A program made the translations under genes and the position numbers. From NCBI GenBank assembly GCA_003354225.1, contig PIVH01000760.1, forward strand, positions 1 to 5,045: a stretch of 5,045 bases of DNA, written 5' to 3'. Position 1 is the first letter of the stretch, and every line of letters starts with the position of its first letter. Under the pieces are notes generated by a model. That model was not told the DNA's origin. It was given only the letters and a program-made list of their open reading frames with translations, and made no database searches. The DNA comes from Globobulimina sp. (Eukaryota; Foraminifera; Rotaliida). Of this stretch, positions 1 through 5,045 are shown piece after piece.

Positions 1-286
1 CTTCCTCCGCTACGATTACATGTTTTGGTTTTTGTGGCAATGATGATAGGCTTTGAATGGCACAGACTACGAATGGAGTGGATAAAGGTTGGGATGCTGA
101 TAAATCTGATATTAATTTAATAAATGATGGGGAACTCATTGATATCGTATCTCTGTTCGTCATGCCATGCTTTATCAGGAATGGCTTGGCCTGTTCGAGA
201 TGGTTTTGTTCGATCCATTTATCAAAGTCAAAGCCATCATCTTCACCTTGATTTTGGCCATCAACGGTTTCTCGCAGACTTGCCAT
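1..286 (-). CDS. Partial gene, N-terminus with SAM-like domain (runs off left edge)
   Basis: Reading the minus strand from an ATG at 286-284 gives 95 codons with no stop before the window edge, so the 3' part is missing. An in-frame TGA at 295-293 lies just upstream, which makes this ATG the natural start. The protein begins MASLRETVDGQNQGEDDG, an acidic leader. From about residue 19 to 82 it has the look of a sterile alpha motif (SAM) domain: Trp24 followed by Glu26 and Leu30, an F-L-x-K-H-G stretch at 36-41, then helices ending in a V-C-A-I-Q-S-L segment at 74-80. SAM domains are small helical bundles that mediate protein or RNA binding and are often fused to kinases or scaffolds; what follows here is not visible. 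It is divergent to gene 1. The SAM call is by eye. That the frame is coding is more certain than the domain name, since overlapping plus-strand ORFs look unstructured. Confidence 0.72.
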   Translation of the reverse strand, partial: MASLRETVDGQNQGEDDGFDFDKWIEQNHLEQAKPFLIKHGMTNRDTISMSSPSFIKLISDLSASQPLSTPFVVCAIQSLSSLPQKPKHVIVAEE

Positions 287-694
287 TATCACTCAAGAAA
301 ACTACGATGTTTTACTAAAACTTAAACGTAATTATGTTGGTCAAAAGGTGCGCCTGTTTGAAAATAGAATGTTGACAAAAACACTCACTCACGTTACAGT
401 TGAAAGGGCAATATTACACTAATACATCAATACGAGTCTGAAGAGAAAATAAACAAACCCAGAAACTACGTTAGTATGTACTGTTGAAATATACGTATTA
501 GTAGTACTGATAAAAACGTTTCTTTTTTTCAATATTTTTGTGATCTGAATATGATTGTCAACCAATATTTGCTATCGAAAGATGTATATTCAATTATCTG
601 TCAGACATCATATATTACTTAAAAGTCTAAATCCGATCACCACAATGAAAATTAGCTCATAATTTAAAGTGTTAAAAGTTTTACCTCTAAAATA
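287..694. promoter_or_regulatory. Divergent intergenic region, presumed bidirectional promoter
   Basis: These 408 nt separate the starts of two divergent genes, so the promoters of both should lie here. No TATA box, initiator or named factor site can be assigned with confidence. An 8-bp palindrome ATACGTAT sits at 491-498 and a T-rich tract at about 520-537. The sequence is AT-rich and no convincing coding frame crosses it. An in-frame TAA at 665-667 closes the reading frame upstream of gene 1. No repeats or RNA genes are seen. Confidence 0.5.
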
Positions 695-2116
695 ATGACA
701 ACAAATAATAACACCTTACCATTGAATACTAAAGATACAGATGGAAAAAAGCACATTGTACAGAATCAAGGTGGTTACATCGTATTAGCGAACGAAGAAG
801 ACATTACCACAAATCCACCACAGCATTTATCAACACGTAACACCGCTGATACGTACACCAAATACGATAACTGTGCTACTTTCATACTAATTGCCGCCAT
901 AATATTCCTCATGAGCTGGATTGCCTGGATTACTCTCAACATATTTCATTACGGCATACAAACTGCATATTGCAAACACCCACAACAGTCATGCGACAAT
1001 AACATTGACCACAATACCAATCCAATATGTTGCCAGGATGATGGAGTTGAGCATACCTGCTTTAATCCATCAGTAACATCATCGGAAAATGTATGTAGCA
1101 CTCCGTCAGAAACAATATCAACATTTATAGTCCAACTGTTACTGTTACTGCTTATCATTTGTTACCTTCTCTTATTGTGCCAAGCATCCATAACCGGAAT
1201 AAAAATCGGCACAAATGATTCACCAAAACATCCATGTCAACACATATTGGATAAACGTATTAATCTCCGCAAATATGCCTATTCAAAGCGTGAGACACCA
1301 CAAAAAACAGCAGTTGATTTCCTGTGGAATGCATTGACGATATTATCAGTGTTAAAGCTATTGCGCGATACACCAATCATAATCGTGAATATTTGTGCAG
1401 ACAATCATGCTTTGTATGCTGTTGGAATAGCTCTGTTATTCACTGATATTGGTAATATAACACAAACATTATGGGCAAATTACAGTTGTTGCTGTAATCC
1501 GTGCCGCGGTAAATGTTGTGGCGATGCCTGTTTTTGTGACTATTGCTGTGTGTACATTGCATGCAAGTGTTTCTGTAATCATTTCCCTGACCATCACAAA
1601 GCATATGTTGACTCCATTGGAAACGTTGTGAATTTGTCCAATTATTTGCGTTTGGCAGCTGCGACGAGTCAGATTACTGCGGTGGGCTTTGTTGAGTCGA
1701 CCACAGAGTATCATGTATGGCTGTTATGCTTGAATTTTGTATTTGGAGTTATGAGCATTGTTGGAACGTTGAAAATATACTGGAAATATTACTATTTGTT
1801 GTGCTTTTATTGGAGTAGGACGGCAGTGAATAAATGTGAGAGCTATAAAATAATTGAATTGCTAAATAAATTGTTGGTGGAAGCGTATATATTTAGAATT
1901 AAAGTAGAAAATAGTGATGAATTTGTCCGCATTGACGAGGAGCAGGGAATTGTGAATAAAGTGAATGTTGTATGTGACAGTTGGACATTGATTTGGACCT
2001 TGCATGTGTTGAGTATGTGTGTTGGAATAATGTTTTTGTTTTGGAGTTGGACGGAGAAATTAAATCAAGATTTTAATATCAATGGGGGTCTGAGTTTTGT
2101 TCTGAGTTGGATATAG
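695..2116 (+). CDS. Multi-pass membrane protein with a dense cysteine cluster, unknown function
   Basis: Encodes 473 residues; I do not recognise a family. The ATG has A at -3 and an in-frame TAA 30 nt upstream. Visible layout: a polar Asn/Thr-rich N-tail (1-59); TM1 about 61-84; a polar loop 85-141 with Cys 93, 100, 112, 113, 122 and 134; a Leu-rich TM2 about 142-164; a basic stretch 183-204; hydrophobic segments about 208-232 and 236-258; a cysteine cluster 265-294 followed by His 296, 300 and 301; TM about 339-358 and a Tyr/Trp-rich segment 361-373; a charged region 379-425; and a last helix about 428-450. Cys makes up 29 of 473 residues. The cluster could bind metal, form disulfides or be palmitoylated, depending on its side of the membrane. 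No catalytic motif is seen. Base composition changes along the gene: the first half is C-rich and the last third G-rich on the coding strand. Gene 2 follows on the same strand after 123 nt. Coding status is firm; function is not. Confidence 0.9.
   Translation: MTTNNNTLPLNTKDTDGKKHIVQNQGGYIVLANEEDITTNPPQHLSTRNTADTYTKYDNCATFILIAAIIFLMSWIAWITLNIFHYGIQTAYCKHPQQSCDNNIDHNTNPICCQDDGVEHTCFNPSVTSSENVCSTPSETISTFIVQLLLLLLIICYLLLLCQASITGIKIGTNDSPKHPCQHILDKRINLRKYAYSKRETPQKTAVDFLWNALTILSVLKLLRDTPIIIVNICADNHALYAVGIALLFTDIGNITQTLWANYSCCCNPCRGKCCGDACFCDYCCVYIACKCFCNHFPDHHKAYVDSIGNVVNLSNYLRLAAATSQITAVGFVESTTEYHVWLLCLNFVFGVMSIVGTLKIYWKYYYLLCFYWSRTAVNKCESYKIIELLNKLLVEAYIFRIKVENSDEFVRIDEEQGIVNKVNVVCDSWTLIWTLHVLSMCVGIMFLFWSWTEKLNQDFNINGGLSFVLSWI
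1487..1597 (+). other. Cysteine/histidine cluster inside gene 1
   Basis: Codons 265-301 of gene 1 hold 13 cysteines in 30 residues (265, 266, 267, 270, 274, 275, 279, 281, 284, 285, 290, 292, 294), then His 296, 300 and 301. Spacings include CCC, CxxC, CC, CxC and CC. It follows a hydrophobic segment directly. The pattern fits no zinc-finger signature I can name. Metal binding, disulfide packing or multiple S-acylation are all possible. Confidence 0.75.
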
Positions 2117-2239
2117 ACAAATTGCTCATGTATTAGATGCATGTTTAACTTACTTGAAAGGCAAAGTTTTTTAGACTTCGCGTATTTTCATCAACTTTTC
2201 ACAGTTTCTGAATGTTAAACTATTAATAATATACTCGTT
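2117..2239 (+). other. Short spacer between genes 1 and 2
   Basis: This 123-nt spacer must contain the 3' end of gene 1 and the 5' leader of gene 2, if they are separate transcripts. It has no AATAAA; the nearest variants are AATAAT and AATATA at 2225-2233, almost at the next start codon. An in-frame TAA at 2216-2218 closes the frame before gene 2. No promoter element is identifiable. Confidence 0.5.
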
Positions 2240-2932
2240 ATGAAGGTTAATATTACAGAATATGGAACGCAATCAATAACCACCGATATAGAACCTCCAC
2301 CAAAACAAAACACTACAAAATTTGTATATTGCTCTGTGGCAACATTTACCTGTTTATGTTTAACCATTTATTTTGTTTCTGCTCATTTTTCACAAAATCC
2401 TGCAACCGGACGGACAGAAATGAAAACCGAGGAATCAAGAAATATCGCTGCTATTAAAATTGAAAATTGTGCTGATGATGGAGATGTATCATGTGATGCT
2501 AAGTATGGATGTTGTTCGTATCAAGAAGATATACAAATTGTTATGACCAATATAGCGCAGCGATGGACGGATTATAGTGAATATATACAAGATAAAACGG
2601 AGGAAATATTAGAATTTGATGGTTGTGTTGCAAATAAATTCGCCAGTAATCGTCTAATTTGTGATGGAAATTGTAATGTCGTAGGCTTTAATATTGATTC
2701 TTTTGAGGCAAATATTTGTAAGAATACATTTTTGGATAACATGAAATCGACATTAAAACCATATCGTAGGTCGTGTATTGCCTCATTGCTATCCCGTCAA
2801 TTTGCAACATTGTGTGGAAGGAGAAAAGAGATATCCGCCGCTGTGGAGAGAGCCACATTTCTGTGGTGGAAAGAGGTTTATGCAGTTAGCTCAACATGGA
2901 CTCATGAAAATTGTCCATATTATATTTTATAG
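2240..2932 (+). CDS. Single-pass membrane protein with Cys-rich ectodomain, unknown function
   Basis: Encodes 230 residues; no family is recognised. The ATG has G at -3 and an in-frame TAA at 2216-2218. A polar 26-residue N-tail (Thr/Pro-rich) is followed by one hydrophobic helix at about 27-48 and then a roughly 180-residue soluble region. The N-tail is too long for a typical cleaved signal peptide, so a type II anchored protein (C-terminus outside) is the simplest reading. The soluble part carries 11 cysteines: 77, 85, 91, 92, 129, 141, 145, 160, 179, 192 and 225. This suggests a disulfide-stabilised extracellular or lumenal domain with one odd Cys. I see no canonical N-glycosylation sequon there. 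The region 95-125 is helical and charged (Q-R-W-T-D-Y-S-E-Y). The first Cys group resembles the loop of gene 1. It lies 123 nt after gene 1 on the same strand, so co-expression is plausible but unproven. No enzyme motif is visible. Confidence 0.85.
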   Translation: MKVNITEYGTQSITTDIEPPPKQNTTKFVYCSVATFTCLCLTIYFVSAHFSQNPATGRTEMKTEESRNIAAIKIENCADDGDVSCDAKYGCCSYQEDIQIVMTNIAQRWTDYSEYIQDKTEEILEFDGCVANKFASNRLICDGNCNVVGFNIDSFEANICKNTFLDNMKSTLKPYRRSCIASLLSRQFATLCGRRKEISAAVERATFLWWKEVYAVSSTWTHENCPYYIL

Positions 2933-3073
2933 TAATTGTAATTGAATTCAATTGTATTTCTATAATTCTATTATAAAATATCACCAAAGTCAACAATTGC
3001 TAATTTTATTGAATGTTATTAGGAATCTGTTTTTTTTTGTGTTTGTACTTTCGACTTTCGTGATTATTGATAA

Positions 3074-3084
3074 AATAAAATAAA
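3074..3084 (+). promoter_or_regulatory. Candidate polyadenylation signal of gene 2 (two overlapping AATAAA)
   Basis: AATAAA occurs at 3074-3079 and again at 3079-3084, about 140-150 nt after the gene 2 stop. A 3' UTR of that length would be ordinary. In AT-rich DNA the hexamer also arises by chance, so this is only a candidate. Confidence 0.4.
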
Positions 3085-3129
3085 TTCAAAGAGGGGAATT
3101 TTCCTTTAATTTCAACACCAAAATTCGTA

Positions 3130-3152
3130 AATTTGAAACTCAGTTTCAAATT
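3130..3152. repeat. Perfect 23-nt palindrome
   Basis: AATTTGAAACT at 3130-3140 is followed by a single C (3141) and then its exact reverse complement AGTTTCAAATT at 3142-3152. An 11-bp perfect arm with a one-base centre could be a dimeric protein-binding site or a cruciform-prone site. It lies about 200 nt past the gene 2 stop and about 510 nt before gene 3. Confidence 0.8.
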
Positions 3153-3175
3153 CAACCAAACCCAACAAACAGATG

Positions 3176-3249
3176 TATACAATAAGGGGCATATACAACC
3201 CATAATAAACTGTATACTAAGAGTTGGATCTATACGGTATAGACTATAC
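3176..3249. repeat. Cluster of five TATAC words with a 13-nt palindrome
   Basis: TATAC occurs at 3176-3180, 3192-3196, 3213-3217, 3231-3235 and 3245-3249. The fourth copy forms the left arm of the perfect palindrome CTATACGGTATAG at 3230-3242. This density within 74 nt may reflect a repeated regulatory word upstream of gene 3 or just local AT-rich composition. Confidence 0.45.
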
Positions 3250-3493
3250 CCACAACGCGTACGGTAAAAAAATAACAACCCATATTGAAATAAATTTAAC
3301 CATCAGGTGTTAGAGCACTTTTTGCGTACATCGCGTATCAGTTTGGTCTGAAAAACAACAAAGAATCCAAATGGTGTTGTTCCTGACCCACTAATTACGA
3401 CAATTATTAAGGAAAACAAGTTTAAATGAACGTGTTGTTTGGTTTTGTTATTTAATTTTTTATGTACGTGTCGATTAAAAACAGCTTATAAGC

Positions 3494-3555
3494 AGGATTA
3501 ATCGGATCATGGCAAAAACGGCAATGACTGTGATTTTGGTGATCGGATTAATCCT
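3494..3555. repeat. Inverted repeat with GGATTAATC cores
   Basis: AGGATTAATCGGATC at 3494-3508 and GATCGGATTAATCCT at 3541-3555 are inverted copies matching at 14 of 15 positions, with 32 nt between. Each copy has the self-complementary core GATTAATC. The TAATCC/GGATTA word resembles sites bound by some homeodomain proteins, but that is a sequence analogy only. The pair lies 107-168 nt before the gene 3 start, a reasonable place for a promoter or leader element. Confidence 0.65.
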
Positions 3556-3625
3556 GTGGCAAGAGAACAGAAAGTTCCATTTAAGGCATGTTCATGTTCG
3601 TCTTCCCAAAATCTTTTTGAAGTGA
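3509..3625 (+). other. Possible upstream ORF (38 codons) ahead of gene 3
   Basis: An ATG at 3509, directly after the left inverted-repeat arm, opens a frame of 38 codons ending at TGA 3623-3625. It starts MAKTAMTVILVIGLILWQEN, which has a short signal-anchor-like hydrophobic run, then becomes basic. The ATG has A or G at neither strong position except a T-C-A-type context, so initiation may be weak. It is in the same frame as gene 3 and ends 36 nt before the gene 3 ATG. It could be a regulatory uORF if the transcript starts upstream, a micropeptide, or chance. The hydrophobic part partly comes from the repeat arm itself. Confidence 0.2.
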
Positions 3626-3661
3626 TCTAGTCATCCAGTTTTCTACTTGGATTCGGCAAAC

Positions 3662-4828
3662 ATGGCAATGTTGTCTACGATCTTTAATATTTCCCACCTG
3701 TGCATCAGCAGCATCATATCTTTATCAATCCTGTTTGTATTATATCAATTCATTCTCAATTTCACCAAATTAACAGCAAAGAGAGCATCCGAATTTTGCA
3801 TTGGTTTATTTTTCATCGTCACCACTTTTATTTTTCTTTGCCTGTGGAGTTTTTTTATATTATCAAATTATTTACCACCTAAACCTTACGAATTCCATCA
3901 TATAAATATACTTTTGGGCATATTATATATATTACAATATTATTCATTGTTATTCTCCTTATTTGCTCGCTTACGTAACACATTCAGTAATTCGGGCTAT
4001 TTAAAATTATCGGTAATGACAGTCAGAGTGTTTTACTGTGCATTTGCCTGCACTCTAATTGCGATTATATCATTTTGCATAACTATAGAGACACGAATGC
4101 GAGGTACTGTTTTCTGGATATTTGCTATCGGATTTATAGCCTGTTTTGTCATAACATTAATATTGACAATAAATTTATCGTTTATTTGCAAATTAATTAA
4201 AATATATAAATTCAATGCATCAAATGTCCAAATAATGAGAATCATTACAAAAACAATCACATTGACCTTCATATCAACATTGGTAACAATATTATCACTC
4301 ATATTTATCATTTATAGATTTGCTATAAACGCTGCATTTATATCGGTGTATATTGCCTTATGCAGTGACTTACTGATTACATTTGATATTTATACCAATT
4401 TCCTGTGCATTGTTCTACCATTTAACTATTTCAATAAATTGTACAATATCTTATGTGGTTGCACACATTCTAAATGTGAGCATATATGGAAAAGTGTAGT
4501 GATACCTACAGAAAGGGACGAAAATGAATTGCAATATCCGAACGACAGAGAATTACAAATGGTGAAGCAAAATAGAGCTAAATCATCAGAGAATAAGTCA
4601 TTGGCCAAAATATATTCGCGATCGGAAAGTTTAATCAAACAGCAACCGGTGCAAAAAGTAACAGCCATTAAACGTTCACATTCGATGTCTGCTCCAACAA
4701 CACACAATTTCCTCAAAAAAAATAGCAAAATAACTGCTATCGACATATCAATATTACCTCCAATCGCGCCATCGAGAACGCCCACTATTTGTACACAACA
4801 TAATGGCCAAAATGGTATGATATATTAA
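3662..4828 (+). CDS. Seven-transmembrane receptor-like protein with long cytoplasmic tail
   Basis: Encodes 388 residues from the first ATG in the frame (3662, A at -3). The frame is open back to TGA 3623-3625, but an earlier TTG start at 3647 is not credible in a eukaryote; ATG 3668 is an alternative. Seven hydrophobic segments are visible at about 11-35, 44-68, 80-103, 120-142, 150-178, 196-219 and 223-254, with short loops, then a polar tail of about 130 residues. This is the layout of G-protein-coupled receptors. However, the end of TM3 reads F-A-R-L-R instead of E/D-R-Y, TM7 lacks NPxxY, and there is no Cys at the start of TM3 for the usual disulfide. Just after TM7, Cys 265, 267 and 272 are candidates for palmitoylation. 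The tail is rich in Lys, Arg and Ser (S-R-S-E-S at 319-323, R-S-H-S-M-S at 338-343), suggesting phosphorylation. A ligand cannot be guessed. A non-GPCR seven-helix protein or transporter remains possible. Confidence 0.87.
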   Translation: MAMLSTIFNISHLCISSIISLSILFVLYQFILNFTKLTAKRASEFCIGLFFIVTTFIFLCLWSFFILSNYLPPKPYEFHHINILLGILYILQYYSLLFSLFARLRNTFSNSGYLKLSVMTVRVFYCAFACTLIAIISFCITIETRMRGTVFWIFAIGFIACFVITLILTINLSFICKLIKIYKFNASNVQIMRIITKTITLTFISTLVTILSLIFIIYRFAINAAFISVYIALCSDLLITFDIYTNFLCIVLPFNYFNKLYNILCGCTHSKCEHIWKSVVIPTERDENELQYPNDRELQMVKQNRAKSSENKSLAKIYSRSESLIKQQPVQKVTAIKRSHSMSAPTTHNFLKKNSKITAIDISILPPIAPSRTPTICTQHNGQNGMIY

Positions 4829-4989
4829 ACAACATTTTATTATCAAACATATGACATTTATGCTGTGGAAATAAATAGATCACCATTTAAATATGCATAT
4901 ACGAATAAGTTAATCTATTATCTATATTTGTTTATGTTAATAGTTTGTGAATTATATGTGTTTGCTATTGGACAGATGCACCAAATACA
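4829..4989. other. 3' flank of gene 3
   Basis: AT-rich noncoding stretch of 161 nt after the gene 3 stop. It contains one AATAAA candidate and several T-rich and TTAAT words, and no structured element or coding frame that I can support. A promoter for the possible gene at the right edge would have to lie here. Confidence 0.5.
4870..4875 (+). promoter_or_regulatory. Candidate polyadenylation signal of gene 3
   Basis: AATAAA at 4870-4875, about 42 nt after the gene 3 stop, followed by T-rich sequence near 4923-4945. The distance and downstream T content fit a short 3' UTR. Experimental 3' ends are not available here. Confidence 0.5.
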
Positions 4990-5045
4990 ATGAACCTAAG
5001 TGCTGCCGCAGCTACTCCAGTGTCAAATAAATATCACAGTCCCAA
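4990..5045 (+). CDS. Possible N-terminus of a further gene (runs off right edge)
   Basis: An ATG at 4990 with A at -3 (context ATACAATG) opens a frame of 18 complete codons to the window edge, beginning M-N-L-S-A-A-A-A-T-P-V-S-N. In-frame TGA at 4948-4950 closes it upstream. The stretch is more GC-rich than the flank before it, as coding DNA is elsewhere in the window. It is too short to identify. On the other strand one frame enters from the right edge and ends at a TAG about 11 codons in, so the tail of a convergent gene is an alternative explanation. Confidence 0.3.
   Translation, partial: MNLSAAAATPVSNKYHSP

Larger units (their letters stand above)
2933..3661. other. Long intergenic region: 3' end of gene 2 and 5' region of gene 3
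   Basis: These 729 nt contain the polyadenylation signals of gene 2 near the left and presumably the promoter of gene 3 near the right. No convincing conventional gene is found; a 90-codon minus-strand frame at 3006-3278 has low-complexity Lys/Asn/Phe content typical of AT-rich noncoding DNA. The region is unusually rich in inverted repeats: AATTGAATTCAATT at 2940-2953, a 23-nt palindrome at 3130-3152, CTATACGGTATAG at 3230-3242, and paired 15-nt elements at 3494-3508 and 3541-3555. A small upstream ORF lies at 3509-3625. Confidence 0.6.

Noticed and set aside
57-318. Two overlapping plus-strand 64-codon ORFs (57-251 and 124-318)
   Set aside because: They overlap the minus-strand SAM-like frame, which has a better protein character and a clean start. 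Neither has a recognisable domain.
949-1158. Minus-strand 69-codon ORF within gene 1
   Set aside because: Antisense shadow of a much longer coding frame, with no features of its own.
1469-1714. Minus-strand 81-codon ORF opposite the Cys cluster
   Set aside because: Its Thr/Ala/Ile-rich content is what the antisense of Cys codons produces; no independent support.
2940-2953. 14-nt palindrome AATTGAATTCAATT just after gene 2
   Set aside because: Short and made of simple AATT/TTAA-type words in AT-rich DNA, so chance is a sufficient explanation.
3006-3278. Minus-strand 90-codon ORF in the long intergenic region
   Set aside because: Considered because it overlaps no gene. Composition is low-complexity, it spans the palindromes and the AATAAA signals, and no domain is visible. 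A small orphan gene cannot be fully excluded.
3647-3661. Extension of gene 3 to a TTG start at 3647
   Set aside because: TTG initiation is not expected in a eukaryotic nuclear gene; the ATG at 3662 has a good context and leaves TM1 intact.
4033-4785. Minus-strand ORFs at 4033-4311 and 4426-4785, plus the plus-strand frame at 3700-3882
   Set aside because: All lie inside gene 3 in other frames, and the seven-helix pattern supports gene 3 as the real frame.
1-5045. tRNA, rRNA, CRISPR, transposon ends or other mobile element
   Set aside because: No cloverleaf, conserved rRNA stretch, regular spaced repeats, terminal inverted repeats with a transposase, or reverse-transcriptase-like frame was seen on either strand.

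Overview
The window is AT-rich DNA from a eukaryotic nuclear genome, most likely a microbial eukaryote (protist). Reasons: long uninterrupted reading frames with the standard stop codons TAA, TAG and TGA as natural ends; ATG starts with a purine at -3; no bacterial ribosome-binding sites or operon overlaps; AATAAA polyadenylation signals after two genes; and multi-pass membrane proteins including a seven-helix receptor-like protein. No introns are visible in the complete genes and the spacers are short (123 to 729 nt), so the genome is compact. I cannot assign a lineage. A large DNA virus is less likely given the spacing and protein types, but sequence alone does not exclude it.

Layout. (1) 1-286, minus strand: the first 95 codons of a gene running off the left edge, with a SAM-domain-like N-terminus. 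(2) 287-694: a divergent intergenic region that must hold the promoters of gene 1 and of the minus-strand gene. (3) 695-2116, plus: a 473-residue multi-pass membrane protein, very rich in cysteine, with 13 Cys packed into 30 residues. (4) 2240-2932, plus: a 230-residue single-pass protein with a Cys-rich region after its membrane helix. (5) 2933-3661: a long spacer with a 23-nt palindrome, a cluster of TATAC words, a pair of inverted GGATTAATC elements and a 38-codon upstream ORF. (6) 3662-4828, plus: a seven-transmembrane receptor-like protein with a long, Ser- and basic-rich C-terminal tail. (7) 4829-5045: a 3' region with an AATAAA signal, then a possible start of another plus-strand gene at the right edge.

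The three complete genes are co-oriented and all encode membrane proteins that I cannot assign to a named family. The first two share a short cysteine pattern (C-x6/7-C-D-...-C-C) just outside a membrane helix, so they could be relatives or partners at the cell surface. That is inference. The third looks like a divergent G-protein-coupled-receptor-type fold, but it lacks the usual rhodopsin-family signatures. I see no RNA genes, transposons, CRISPR arrays or replication origins.
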